NCBI RefSeq assembly: GCF_027596085.1
Contig: NC_072467.1
Span: forward strand, 14,439,976 to 14,503,975
Source of the DNA: Anoplopoma fimbria
Taxonomy: Eukaryota; Chordata; Actinopteri; Perciformes; Anoplopomatidae
Direction: 5' to 3'
DNA: 64,000 bases
Shown: positions 11,491 to 27,344 of the stretch, piece by piece
Layout: each line of letters starts with the position of its first letter
Numbering within the stretch: position 1 is the stretch's first letter
Made by a program: the position numbers and the translations under genes
Notes under the pieces: generated by a model
The model's database searches: none
What the model was told of the DNA's origin: nothing
The model's input: the letters and a program-made list of their open reading frames with translations, nothing else

Positions 11491-11950
11491 AGAACTTTGT
11501 CATTGTTGCAAGAATATTTGCATTTATATTGTGAGAAAAACAGCTGACGAGAACATTTTCCATTCCATTTTAGATTTTTCAAACTCACTAGAAAGCAGGG
11601 GTCCACACTTGGTTTGTGTAAAGTGGGAGTCCACTGTTGGTGATGTAGGAATGTGTGCTCTTGCATTTGTCTCCACATGTATTCTATAACATCAACTGAC
11701 CAGGACCTGGAGAGAAATACACACACACACCCATTGGGCTTTATCAGCAGATGTAGCCTTTAAACTTCATTATTGATCAGGGTTAAGGTCCCTCTTAGTC
11801 TCTCACTCTCTCTCTCTCTCTTTGTCTCCATGACTCCCTCTCTCTCTCACTCACACACATATTAAGACGAGTAGGTTTACTGATGAAATACCTTTTAACC
11901 TCAGTTCGTAAATTATCCACCATGAATATTTAAGCAGCAACAAGTAACTG

Positions 11951-12078
<128 letters not shown>

Positions 12079-12320
12079 CAAAGCCTGACATATCTTCTCT
12101 CTCTGTTGCATGGGGTGACATGTTCGTCCATTACCACTACCACACATTCTGTCGTTTATTTTGACTCAGTACTTCCAAAGTACCACATGTAGACCTTGAG
12201 GAATACCGTAGAAAACCAATGCTGTGATTTGGTATCAAAACCTTTAGACTTTTGGAGATTTCGGTAAGAAATGTATTTTTTGGGTGATTGGATGGCCATG
12301 GCTTCTGGTCTGGGAACTGC

Positions 12321-12374
12321 TCAACAAGCAGTTGATGCAGCAGCAGCCTAACGTCGACCTGCTCATTTAATCTT
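12321..12374 (+). repeat. Local repeat, copy 1
   Basis: AGTTGATGCAGCAGCAGCCT then CTGCTCATTTAA; a similar block lies at about 12828-12884 in direct orientation. Confidence 0.5.
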
Positions 12375-12827
12375 TTAATCAGGTAAAATTCATGTAAAAG
12401 CACAACAAAAACACATAGGAAGTTTTAGAGGGCTCTGAATTACGCCTAGAGTTGTGTTTCAGTCAGTTTTGTGCCTCTGAACTGTTGGCCAGCAACTTAC
12501 AATGTATGTAGGTTCACCATTGTGGCGCATTAACAAGTTCCTGCCACTTTGTGTATACCTGCTTCTTACTTAAGAAGGCAGAAAACTCAAGGGAACCATG
12601 AACCAGAATTTTATTGCACATTAAGTTCCAACACCTTTACACTGAATGCACTTAAATATGTATGTTCGTTTTACACATTTACACTTGTTAACACCTGGTT
12701 AATGCTTGGAATTGCATACGGTAACCTGAGAGAGTTAATGTATATTCATATTATTATTTATGGGAAAGAAAGAGTTAACTAAATGGCTGTCTTAAGTATG
12801 AAAATACAAATTAAATTCTGCTACGAG

Positions 12828-12884
12828 GAGTTGATGCAGCAACAGCCTAAGGTTGTCCTGTCTGCTCATTTAAACTTTTCATAA
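12828..12884 (+). repeat. Local repeat, copy 2
   Basis: AGTTGATGCAGCAACAGCCT then CTGCTCATTTAAACTTTT, matching the block near 12321 about 500 bases upstream. Confidence 0.5.
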
Positions 12885-13639
12885 GATGAACTGTTTCTTC
12901 GGTCACACGCCTGGTACCTGTAACACATACATAACCGTACAGGTTTATAAAACGTGTAAGTTAAAATACAAAATGCATTTGTAATGAAAAAGTTATTGGA
13001 CATTGTTCAAAACAAATCCATAACTGTTAGTCACTGTATTAGTAGAATTTGTTTTATTAATGGTGTGGCACAACAACATTTGATTACATCAAATGTTTTG
13101 CTTTGCCAAACAGGACCAGAATGTAATCATAGATTGAAAACTGCAACTTGTTTTGGTGTTTTCAATGGACGGGAATAAATACTGCCAATGACTTTGTGGA
13201 TGAGAATTTCATTGAACAGAGAGGATCCGGACTCTTTAAACTCCATTAAGTCAGCTCAAAAAATACACTTCATCAAATCTAATAAGAAAGTCGGCAACCC
13301 GGGTTTCAAATCTTATCTGAGTCAAACGATCAGAATTAAATATTTATCACCTTCAGCTACCCATGAGCGTCTCGTAGCTGTTCGGTACGCTGCATTCGCT
13401 CCACGGCCCAGCCTGACCCGCGCTTCTACTTTTCAGCCACGTCAGCACGGACTCTCCATGCGCTCTGCCCGGCAGGTTATTTGTTTCTCCATACCTCATA
13501 TCCCAAATCTGCCCTGAGTTTCACATCAGTAGCAGTACACACACATACACACACGCACACAAAAACACACTCGAGCCCCTGCGCCCCATGTATCACTCAC
13601 TGTAGGCCCTGGAGCTTTGCTACATCTGAAGCACTATCC

Positions 13640-16950
<3,311 letters not shown>

Positions 16951-16980
<30 letters not shown>
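16951..16980 (+). repeat. (AGT)n microsatellite
   Basis: Ten AGT units in a row. Confidence 0.98.
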
Positions 16981-16981
<1 letters not shown>

Positions 16982-16994
16982 ACTATTATCTATT

Positions 16995-17055
16995 GTAAAG
17001 CCCTCTGAGGCAAATTTGTGATTTGTGATATTGGGCTTTTTTTTTTATTTTGGGC
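16995..17055 (+). mobile_element. Fragment of the GAATTGAA-type retroelement 3' end
   Basis: TGTAAAGCCCTCTGAGGCAA then TTGTGATTTGTGATATTGGG, matching 11415-11460, interrupted by a T run. Confidence 0.6.
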
Positions 17056-17199
17056 TATTTTGCTTCCATGACACGTCTCCTTTCAGACTAGTGGAAAGAA
17101 AACATCCAAAATACACATTTAGATGTTTATTTTTCTACTTTGTCTATTGGCGTCTGTAGATTTCTCCTAAATTCGGTCAAAAAGTTACCGTTAGATATT

Positions 17200-17325
17200 G
17201 CCTAGATTGCATATTTAAACATACCTTTTCAGAAAACTTCTCAATGTAAGTAATCAACTGGGGAAGTTTCATAGTGATATCTATAAGTTATTATTCTTTC
17301 TACCCTGTTCACCTGTAGTGTCATC
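17200..17325 (+). repeat. Direct repeat, copy 1
   Basis: GCATATTTAAACATACCTTT, TCAGAAAACTT, ... CACCTGTAGTGTC; recurs about 490 bases downstream. Confidence 0.55.
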
Positions 17326-17358
17326 TATATGTATGATCATTTTACAATTCAAATCTTA

Positions 17359-17366
<8 letters not shown>

Positions 17367-17389
<23 letters not shown>

Positions 17390-17391
17390 TA
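17367..17391 (+). repeat. (TA)n microsatellite
   Basis: Short TA run after an A tract. Confidence 0.95.
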
Positions 17392-17689
17392 GACTCTGAT
17401 CCAGAAATCTCCACTTCAATATCACTTAAATACACCAAACTTTCCAGCATCATTCCTATTAATATTCTAAAGGGTTTTCGCAGAGGGGTTTGTTCAGATA
17501 TCATTCATTGCCTGATTTATACAACTTTTTTATGTTGACAGTATTTTCTGATATATGGAGTGATTTAAAGCTATATCCAAAATTCCCTCTGTAAAAAAAC
17601 CTTTGAAAGAATTTATAAAATAATTTTGAACCTGGCACTATCCAATGTTCACATCTCTGCTCTGGAAATGCATGCAAATTAGCACACAA

Positions 17690-17832
17690 TGCCTCATTTG
17701 CATATTTAAACATAACATTTCAGAAAACTTGTAATACAAAAAACAACTACCTTGATGAAATGAACCAACTTTCATTTCATGGTGATATATGTTAGTTAAA
17801 TTTTGTTTACCCCATTCACTTGTAGTGTCTTC
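17690..17832 (+). repeat. Direct repeat, copy 2
   Basis: GCATATTTAAACATAACATT, TCAGAAAACTT, ... CACTTGTAGTGTC; diverged copy of 17200-17325. The pair could be two units of a roughly 490-base tandem repeat. Confidence 0.55.
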
Positions 17833-17849
17833 CCTCAAGACGAACTTGG

Positions 17850-19200
17850 CAGAATCCATAGTCGCTGAGCAATTTGCTGAACTGCCAGTGGACATTAAGT
17901 AAGACCTGGAGTACTCAGACCTGAACATGCCACCACGTTTAACAAATTTATTTTACTGAATCACAGGGAAATCGGTACATTAAGAACGAGTTCACTCCAG
18001 ATGTCACAGAAGGCCGATGCTCGAAGCTGAAAAAAAAGTGGGGAGCTTTAAACGGCGCTCTGTGCTGCTCAAGTTGGCTCATGGCCAAGGGGCGAGTTGT
18101 GGAGGTGGTCTCGCCTTCCACCGATGCAGATTTATCTTTAGACCGAAGCTTTTGAACATCCGCTGCCCACACTGTTTCACACCGCTGATCTGGAGATCGC
18201 AGTGCAAACTTCTCCTCTGCAAAACCCACTGTGTCATACATATTGCTCCTGAAACAAAGCTGCTACAAGCCAACCAAAAGGGGACTTAAATGTGGAAGAA
18301 AATAATAATATTATATTCAACCTGCAGTTGTGTTGTTTGATAGAGACCTTGCAAAGGCCTTCACAGTAATGTATTCCACTGAGGCTGGAGTCAGATCATA
18401 TGAGGCATTTTTGAAAGAAAAAAATGATTGTAATCATGAATCGATTATCAAAATATTCATTGACACATTTTCTAGCTTGATTAATTGCATAATAGTTGCA
18501 GCTATTGTCTCTTGTTTTCAAATCGAATTCCACAAAAATCCCAAAAATAATCACAGCACTTAAAGTATACTGTTTTTTGTTGTCGTATATGTTTATTGCC
18601 AACAAGTCACTTTAACACCAAAGTTACTTGAATGACATGCAATAAAAGTCCTGAAGCAAGCGAAACAATATTCATAATTATTGTTGTTCAGAGACTGGAT
18701 GTCCTAATACGATATTTCACCATTCTTTTCCCTATGATCTGATTTTGGTTGGAATCAAAAATGGAAACTGCCGAGTCATTGTGGATGTTCAAGTAATCTT
18801 AACACAGGACATGTTGGAAAGAGAAAACAAGATTAGGCACCCTGTGAATGATGCAGCCTGGATTCTATTCCTGAGCTTTTAGCATTCACCAAAGTAAAAG
18901 GCACAAGATGATTTGGTCTACATGGACGCTGTGCTTTTTCACTTTGCTGTTGGCAGAGGGTTAGGGGGGAAAAAAGAAATCTGTTTTCTTAACCAGCACG
19001 TTTATTCAGTAGAGCACTGAAAACACGTTGAGTCTCCAAAGAACATTTACAGGGAGTAACTGATGTTCTGACTCTGGAGTCTGTCTCTTTTGTTATTTTC
19101 TGACCAAGTACTGGTAGCATGATTTGTATTTTTTAAAGAACAAGTTGTTACCTGATATTAGTTTATATAATAGAACTCACTTTCTCTCTACTCACTTTCT
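17850..19200. other. No recognised feature
   Basis: AT-rich intergenic sequence; 18010-18200 is somewhat GC-richer without a recognisable product. Confidence 0.4.
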
Positions 19201-19204
19201 CTCT

Positions 19205-19625
19205 ACTGTCCAGCAGGGGGCGACTCCTCTGGTTGTTTAAAAGTCTATGAGAAAATGACTCTACTTCTCTCTTGATTTATTCCCTCAGTAAACATTGTAA
19301 ACATGAGGTTATGGTCTCAATCTCTAGTTTCAAGTCTTCTTCAATACAGCATGAAGTTTATTTAGTAAATTATGGTCCATTTAGAGTCAAATAGACTATA
19401 AAGCAGGGTATGCTGTAGGGCGGGGATACTTTGTGATGGACATGTTGCTACCAGAGCCGTATATGGCATCTCCACCACTGTGTCACTCCTTCATAGTTCA
19501 AATATGGTCACTTCCATTCACTGGCTGCAAAAAAACAAACATGGCATCTGCCAAAATGCCAAACTCGAGGCTTCAAAAGCTAAGTCCATAAACCAGTGGG
19601 TGACGTCACCACGACTACGTCCACT
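19205..19625 (+). repeat. Dispersed element family A, copy 1
   Basis: Reads CAGCAGGGGGCGACTCCTCT, then AAAGTCTATGAGAAAATGAC, then ACAGCATGAAGTTTATTTAG, then ATGGTCACTTCCATTCACTG, ending GTGGGTGACGTCACC. The same series occurs at 35645-35957 (same strand) and, inverted, at 21245-21625 and 34385-34560. It is an abundant fish repeat without coding capacity; its transposon class is not established here. Confidence 0.7.
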
Positions 19626-19804
19626 TCTTCTAATCAATGCTCATTCTCAGTTCAACAGCTTTTGGTGGGCCTGTTCTTTCATTGGGCCCCCACACCCCAC
19701 GGGGCCCTGTGCCACAATATTACCAACACTGTCTATATATACAGCCATTGTATAGTAAATGACAGCAAAAATAATCACTATCTGCAATCTCTTTCCCTTT
19801 ACAG

Positions 19805-20030
19805 TGTTGCAGGGGGCTGGAGCCGATACCATTTGACCTTTGGGGTGAAGCGGGACACACCCTAGACAGGTTGTCAGGCTAGGTTGATGCATTAAGATGG
19901 ACAGCCATTCACGCTCACATTCACACCTACAGGGGATTTAGAGTGAACCTAGTCTGCATGTCTTTGAACTGTGGGAGTAAACCATGACACGGGGAGAAAC
20001 ATGCTACACCACACAGAATGGTACGGAAGC
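19805..20030 (-). mobile_element. LINE 3' end on the minus strand
   Basis: Contains GCAGGGGGCTGGAGCCGATA, ACACCCTAGACAGGTTGTCA and CCATTCACGCTCACATTCAC, the reverse complement of a very common fish non-LTR 3' region whose plus-strand version appears at 57970-58102. Confidence 0.7.
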
Positions 20031-20412
20031 CAGAAGAAGGAAAATAAGAAAAAAACTATTCTGGTGATCCATTTTTTAAAAGTCTGATCTAAATACTTTT
20101 CTCTCCTGTGGTTAGGACAATTAGTACACATGGGGGGGAAAAAAGGTTTTGCCCAGATAGTCTCTCTAAGTTCCTTAGGTGATGTTACAGAACTTGCTAA
20201 CACACATTATATATAGCTTGTGTTTAGAGTGAATGGAGAAATTAAAACTCACCTGGAAGGAAACATGAATGCATTTAGTCCTATTTAGAACATGGGGTAG
20301 TGTTGCACGTCAGCCTCTTGTGGCCAAAATGAGTATTACAACAACAAACACTAAACAGAATCATCTGTTCATACAGGCACACAAAAAAGCTTTTTTTCAA
20401 TTGACAAAACCC

Positions 20413-20535
20413 TTTGTTTTCACCTGTTTAACAAATGAAAAATAAATCAGGCACTCATGAAAATTATACTGGAAAATACTTTTTTTTTACCTTACAAAAT
20501 TTGTTTTCACCTGTTTAACTAATCAGAAGAAATAA
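20413..20535 (+). repeat. Short local duplication
   Basis: TTTGTTTTCACCTGTTTAAC occurs at about 20412 and again at about 20500, each followed by an AATAAA-containing A-rich stretch. Confidence 0.45.
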
Positions 20536-21244
20536 AGGAACTAAGAAAAAAACTGATACTGGCAGAACTCTTTTCTCTCGTTTTCTTCACAAACCAGCAA
20601 TCATAACACAAAATAATAATAATAACTTTTATGCAGCTCTAACCGAAAGAAATGTACAGATATTCAAAAAAGAGACACACCTTCATTAGAGAGCAGCTCC
20701 TCTCCTCCACTTGTCTCCTCCTCACGGTGGCTGTGGTGCTTCATTCGCTGACCAATCACAGCGGAGGAGCTCTGGGCCGATGCTGCTCAGTGCCGGTGCA
20801 TCTGTGTGTTGCTGCTGCCACAAAGTGGATGAAAGCATGAATCTGTCAAAACTGATGGCAGTGATGCCGATAATTAGTTAGTGGTGGTTGTGCTGGTGAT
20901 GATGATGTTGTCCATGAGAAGCATATGAAGAGTTGTGTAAAATGTAATCATAGACATTGAGAAAATACCCAGCAGGCAGCAAGCATCCTGTCACCCTGCA
21001 ATGACCCCTCACATGGACCACCATGACCAGCAGATGGCGCCATAGAACAGCATGCCAAACATTTAGAGAGGGAGAGCTGTGGACCAGTTCAGGGTCCAGG
21101 TACACACAGGGCCCAACCAATAGGTTCCTCCAGACACCATGTAGTTAATGAAAGATCCGCAACAAACCTCTGATGCTGTTGGAGATGCCGTGCAACCTAT
21201 TCATGCTGTTTTATGAATTTAAGTAAATTAAGATAGACTTTATC

Positions 21245-21625
21245 TAAAAGATTGATGTAGTCACTGGATGTAGTCACTCGTTGAAGCCACAAGTTGGGCA
21301 TTTTGGTCGTCACCATCTTGCAACCAGCAGTTACACAAGATGGGGAGGTAAGTACAACAAGACGCTGAATAAGACATTTTTAGCTAGCCCCGCCCCAAAA
21401 GCATACCCTGCTTTATGGTGTACTTGACTCTAAATGGACCATAATTTACTAAATGAACATCATGCTGTATTGAAGAAGACTTGAAACTAGAGATTGAGAC
21501 CATAAACTCATGTTTACAATATTTACTGAGGTAATAAATCAAGTGAGAAGTAGAGTCCTTTTCTCATAGACTTCTATACAATCTAACTTCTTTTTGCACC
21601 GGAGGAGTCGCCGCCTGCTGGCTAT
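21245..21625 (-). repeat. Dispersed element family A, copy 2 (inverted)
   Basis: Reverse complement of the 19205-19625 series: AAATGGACCATAATTTACTA, CATCATGCTGTATTGAAGAA, TTTTCTCATAGACTTCTATA, and GGAGGAGTCGCCGCCTGCTG at the end. It forms an inverted pair with copy 1 across about 1.6 kb. Confidence 0.7.
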
Positions 21626-21629
21626 TACC

Positions 21630-24040
21630 CTTTTAGGCACTGTGTGTGGGCATGTCTCTCTATATCTATATACATTGTATAATTTAATATAACATGCGTT
21701 TTTGGGGTATATATGAAAAGCTCTAATCGTTAAGAGTAGAAGCAGTAGTATAAGTTTAACAGTTGAAATGGACATACCAACACCTATCTATCTACTTAAC
21801 ACTCATTATTACTAAATACTTCTCATACTGATTTGCCTTTGAACAATCAGATCGTTTTGTTGTAATATGGCATTTTGACGTCAGGATGGTGCTGTTCGTC
21901 CACATTTTAGGCTGAAGCAGCAGATCTCCAGTCATTCAAAGACAATTGTATCACATGTACCCCATGCATTAGCACATCTGTATAGTGTGCATGTCCATGT
22001 TCCCGTTGGAGTGAGATGATGCCCCACGTTGCTGAACTTTTATCCCAACTTTAGTGGAAAGAAAACACCAACAACATACTGTATCAAGTTGCTTCCAAGT
22101 TGTCCAACTTAATGTTGTTACATTCAGTATATCAGTTTATTTTTTACTTATTACATTGTATTTACATCTTACTGAAATCTGAAACAATTGACTGATTATA
22201 TTTACCTTTGATCTTTTTGGAGGGGGGGTTATCTATTTTGTATAAAATTACAAAGAAAACACAATCTCAAGTGCACCGAATCTATTTGAAAAAACAGGAG
22301 CATTTAAAAACCTAGAGCAGACCCGCTGAAAAAAGCAATAGACTCCTTTCCCATTGCCAGTAAATGAGCATATCTTTATGTCCCCTTTTCTGGTGTGTCA
22401 TGTTCAATGTCACAAACAGGGCGGAAAACAGAATAAGTAAACCATGGAAATGTTACAAAGGTTACTTCTTTTTTGTATCTGTTACTGATTCAGTCTTTTA
22501 TCAGTCTGTCAAGCCAGATTTGGTGATTGTTGGAACAGCAAAAATAAAAACAAAGACAATTTTGAGGAGTTACATTTGTTTCTCTTTTACAGCAAGATAA
22601 AATTACTGTTTCTGTCAACTGCATCTCTTTGCTTTGGGGAGAGCATATTGATTGTTAATTTGTATGTATAATAATTATTGTCTGAAATCCCTGTTGACTT
22701 AATTTATAATGTTTTTACTTTAATGCGTCACATACCTTGCTTTCCCACTAAAGGCAAAAGCCAGATGTAAGTAGTTTTTCTTTTTCCAGAGGATAAAGGT
22801 CAACGGGCAAAACATCATGAATGTAGAATTAATTTATTCTTTAGAATTTATTAGCAGAAATAAATGTACTTGTAAAGCATTTTTTTTGTAGCTACATGCT
22901 CAGAATCTACTGCTCAAGTCGTCCTGCCAAACATCTGATAAAACTTTTTTTTTTGCAATACTTTACATTGAATTGCTACTACCTTTTCAATCAAGGTAAT
23001 GTCACCTTGTTGGTACTGGGCAGTACCCTGCGGCGGGTGGGGGAGGCGGGTCTAAGCGCCTTGGGAGACAAGCTCGTCCACATTCCTGACACATTCCTGA
23101 CATGTTTTGACAGAATGGAATGTATCTGAATCACCTGAACGGCTGGTGTGCTCAGGTGTAAAATGTAAACGCCTTTATCTTAAAACCTGGTTTTCCAAAG
23201 TGTATCCACTGTACCATGAAAGCTTTTTTCTTTCTTCTGCAGCAGACTTTGTTGATATGAACCAGTCAGTTAAGGTTGCTCCTCTAAAAGGAGTCAGTAT
23301 AGATTTCTTGATGGGGCAATTTACAGTAAACGCAAAAAACTAAAAGTCAAATGAGCATTTTTGTTTTTAAAAACAGGAATGTTTGAGACTAGTAATGATT
23401 AGAATTAAATTAAGGATGTGCTGTGAATAACTCAAAGTATATATTTTTTAACGAGGTTGTCAGAATATACAATTTGCTCTTATGCACAAAAAAATGGAGA
23501 CTTAAACCATTTTAATCAAGCTATCAAATATCAGAATAGTATTTAAAAAAGGTTGTAGGGATCAAACTAGATGTTGCTCCTGACGTTGTTCATTACTTGG
23601 CACATGCAGTTAAATCAGTATAATGTGAATGGAAATCATACTGTTGAGTCACTTGGCTGACAAACACAGCTGCATACCTATTGTGACATTACAGAAAATC
23701 TGATTGTTTTATTGCCAATTATGAGTGTATTTGTTCTTAAATGAGAGTTGGTGTACTGCCTCTACATATTGAAACAGGTCAGTATGCTGCTTTGAAACAG
23801 TTTGCTCAGTGTGTGTGATCTGGGGGGAATTAGAAAATGAGTAACTCATTTGTTGTTTAGTTGGAAAGGAAGAACAATAACTCTCTCTGTGTTCATGTAA
23901 TCATGTCAATGTTGTATAAATGTAAGATGGATCAAAACAGGTGTGTAGTTCAGATCAATACAAAAGCCAAGTTGGAAGATGGGTGTGGTCTGTACAAGGG
24001 TCCCAGAAGTAGGGGGAAGGGGCCATTGCCCAAGCTTATT
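21630..24040. other. No recognised feature
   Basis: AT-rich intergenic sequence with a small GC-rich spot near 23030. Confidence 0.4.
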
Positions 24041-24047
24041 TTTTCAA

Positions 24048-24672
24048 ACTGTCACTATATCCTGACAGTAGTACATGAGAGTGACAATCAGGTACCTGTG
24101 CCTCTTTTAAGTTCTCCAAATGGCAATTGAAAGATTCCACAGGGCTTGAAGGAAAACAACCAATCAGAGCCAGAGGAGTCTCTTACGCAGCTGTCAATCA
24201 CTGCTTGCAAAGCTCACAAACTCTGATCAAACTGTCAAACTAGGCAGCCCTGATCAAATATAAATCAAGATTCTGTTACTGCATTGCATATTTCTCGCCT
24301 CAAATGTTTACAGAAACATATTTTATTTTACTGTTTAGCTGTAAAATGAGGGAAGTTTGCTCTGGTCGGTGGGCAGTGCTTGGATTTAGCTTACTGTTTT
24401 CAACATGGCCGCCGGGTCACAAAATTCTCATTTTACAGCTAAACAGTAACTAAAATATGTTTCTAAAAAGATTTGAGGTGAGAAATAGGCAATGCAGTAA
24501 CAAGCAGTGATAGATGACACCTGCTTTAGAGACTCCTCATCTCTGATTGGTTGTTTTTTTCAAGACGCAGTGGAATCTTAAAATGTCATTAAAAACACAA
24601 ACAAGAGGAAGAGGGACCTGATTTTTTCACAGATTATCTGTCTTCTGTACTACTATCAGGATATAGTGTCAG
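24048..24672. repeat. Long foldback (inverted-repeat) element
   Basis: The left arm (24048-24350) and the reverse complement of the right arm (24427-24672) align along their length. Examples are CACTATATCCTGACAGTAGT against CACTATATCCTGATAGTAGT, AACAACCAATCAGAG in both, and CTGTTTAGCTGTAAAATGAG in both. The right arm lacks about 60 bases present in the left. The loop is about 76 bases and holds AACATGGCCGC. It fits a foldback/MITE-type element; no transposase is present. Confidence 0.8.
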
Positions 24673-25073
24673 TTGAGCATAAACGACAAAAAGTTAATTT
24701 GATAAAAGTTACTAACTGCAGCTTTAATGTCAAACTTGAGTTTGAATGTGTGGTTATTTTACGTCTATCGTAAAGTGAGATGACTGTATCTTCAGTGATG
24801 GACTAACCTATTCGAGAAGTGACTTTATTATTTTTTTATGAACTTGGGTTAAAACTCATAGAGGTCTTCACCATCCCTTACTGGTCTTTGACATTAGAAA
24901 AGATAAGCACAGGTTTTAAATGTATTTTTAGTCCGTCACTGTTCCTCTAAACAACCAATAAAGCAATCGTTTGGTCATCTGGTGCAAGCAGACACACTGG
25001 TATGCAGATCCCACTGTGACAAGCAGACAGGAGGCCCGATTCACTTCCTATTGTATGTCACTATGTGTGTGAA

Positions 25074-25162
25074 TGAGTGAGTGAGTGAGTGAGTGAGTGA
25101 GTGAGTGAGTGAGTGAGTGAGTGAGTGAGTGAGTGAGTGAGTGAGTGAGTGAGTGAGTGAGG
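25074..25162 (+). repeat. (TGAG)n tetranucleotide microsatellite
   Basis: About 22 TGAG units; the minus-strand LTHS-repeat reading frames come from it. Confidence 0.98.
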
Positions 25163-25169
25163 AGGGAAA

Positions 25170-26340
25170 GATCCACCCTGTATTGTTACATTGGAGGCCA
25201 GCCAGAAATGAATGAAGCCACCTGACACAGATAGAAAAAACAAAAACCTGTCCTTCAGCGTCTCCACCTGTCACACCCGGACACACAAAACAAAACCTAC
25301 CCTGACTGGAGGCCCCGGGACATACCGAGCATAACGGACATACGTGAGCCGGACATGATTCAACTGCACCTTGCGCTGAAGAGGCGTGTGACTCAGGACT
25401 AAATAAAGTCTTCACAAAGTCTCACCTTGCTCAACTATGCAAGATATTGCCTTTGCAGTGGAATAGTGGTTTCTATTTTCAAGCGGTGACTTTAAATATC
25501 AGCTTCGAGAAGCGTGGCGTGGCAAGGACAATAAAGCTTGGCTAAAAGAGAGGTAAAAACACGTCGAGTGAAAACAGGAAATGCGACCGCATTAGTTAGA
25601 TATGTTTTGAGATAGGAAAAAGAGGAAAGAGAAGAGAGGAGCATTGGAATTAAACAGCAACAGGTTGGCTGGGCGACCTGACCGGTTTGCATAGCTGACA
25701 TTCCTGCTCACGTACACACTTCTCTCTATCTTTGTCTCACTTTGCCGCTTGTGCATCACCAAGAGGAAGAGGCAGGGGAGCAGAGGGATAGAAGTGGAGG
25801 TGTGAGTCAGGCATGAATTAATTAACCCGAGTTAGCTGGTTTCCTGGGTGTGTCTCCAGCAGGTTAGTAGAGTCACATATAGTACTTATTGCAGCAGTTG
25901 TTGCTTATTGCAGTATTTGCGTTTTAATGGTTACTCTATTTCTGTGCCCCTCCCATAAAAAAACATTTTCAGTGTCTCCTGGGAAATATAGGGTCCCATT
26001 CATTATTCAATGCTGTGACAGAGACTCTAGTATTATAGTTAGGTTGGATTAAGGGGACTAAAACCTAATTTTGCCTAGGGGCAACAACAAGTAGTGGGCC
26101 CCCATACTGATCCCACCCGTCCCTCCCACTCTTTGTGCATTGTGAATGTATCCTGTCGCCTTTAAATGTACAATGTATAACATTTGGCCTGATTTCTGTT
26201 GAAAACAAAAGCTGTATAGAAACAGGAAAATGGATAAAACTGTCTCAATAGTGGAGGGTTTTAAGCTCGATTAAGGTAGTTTTTGCCTTTGTCGAGAAAA
26301 GAGTTGATGTGCGATATGATATATGCACTGTTGAAGTTGT
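25170..26340. other. No confident feature
   Basis: Intergenic. The piece near 26275-26320 (TTTTTGCCTTTGTCGAGAAA and GAGTTGATGTGCGAT) matches motifs at 27410-27450 and 27720-27770, so it is a scrap of the family described at 27345-27900. Confidence 0.4.
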
Positions 26341-26349
26341 GTCAAAGAT

Positions 26350-26640
26350 GTATTGTGTCGCAGAGATATCTAGTGACATGAGCATGTTAACCAGCTAGCC
26401 CCGGCCCGCCCTATCTTGTAATACCACTTGTACCCAGACAGGCGATAGTGAGTCACTGTAGTGTCCTCATGAGAGTCCAACATGAGAGGACCAGAACTAG
26501 GGCTGCCCTGCAGGTTTGTCTATCTGCGTTGTAGGTACACATTTTGATAGTTTGTGTATTGGATTAAATCCAACGTGGCAGAAAACGAGAGAAAATTACT
26601 TGTATTTTCGTTTCGTCCTTCCTCTTTGCCACCAGGAGAG
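26350..26640 (+). repeat. Dispersed element family B, copy 1
   Basis: GCAGAGATATCTAGTGACAT, GTTAACCAGCTAGCCC, AGGCGATAGTGAGTCACTGT, then TTGGATTAAATCCAACGTGG. The same order appears in reverse complement at 48230-48490. Non-coding; class unknown. Confidence 0.6.
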
Positions 26641-27344
26641 TACTTGCTGGGAGGAGGGCGGGCGCCAGCTTCAGGGGATGGACCTTTAGTTAGCAGTAAG
26701 CTGGAGCAACTAGCATTCATCCGGTCAGGAGGTCACAGTGGATGGCCAAGTTGCTACAGCTCTGCTAGCTGAAGGTCCGTCGACCAGGACTGAATGTCAG
26801 GATGTGTCAGCCTTTGCTGCTTGGATTTTGACCGTTGGTTAATCTCTCTTCGTTGGGGCGTCCTGGTTCAAGTACGATACCATTGAACCACAACCATGGT
26901 AGTTCAGTTGACCCCCTTACGAATTTCTTGAAGCACTACCATCTGTCTTAAAATGTGCTCTGTACTGAGCACAAGAATTGGAAGATGGATCCAGTGAATT
27001 TTCAACAATCAAAAGTCGTGTTTTCGATCAATTGTTTAGAGAATCGAAAGGGAACTTTTGAAATTTTGCGAAAGAAGAAGCCAATAAATTCAGCTACAGC
27101 ATGGTTTTGTCAGTAGTCCGCGCTGATCTGCAAGTAAACAGAGTAGAAGCAGCAGAGGTAGCAAACAACAAACCCATCTACAATAGAAAAAAAGGAGAGA
27201 AGTCTTCAGGAATTTGTTTCCATTTGGCAAGTTATTGTTCTTTAATGTCAGCCACTATTGTCCATTTTACGTGCCGTCATGACACAAAGACAAGATTTAA
27301 TGCATTATGGTAATAAACAAAGAATAACAACAGTGAATAGGCCG

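Noticed and set aside
25074..25162. Possible CRISPR-like array
   Set aside because: A 4-base tandem repeat without spacers in a vertebrate genome. The 42-, 78- and 31-bp arrays also lack unique spacers.
25041..25415. Minus-strand LTHS-repeat proteins of up to 124 codons
   Set aside because: Produced by the TGAG tetranucleotide array and chance open flanks.
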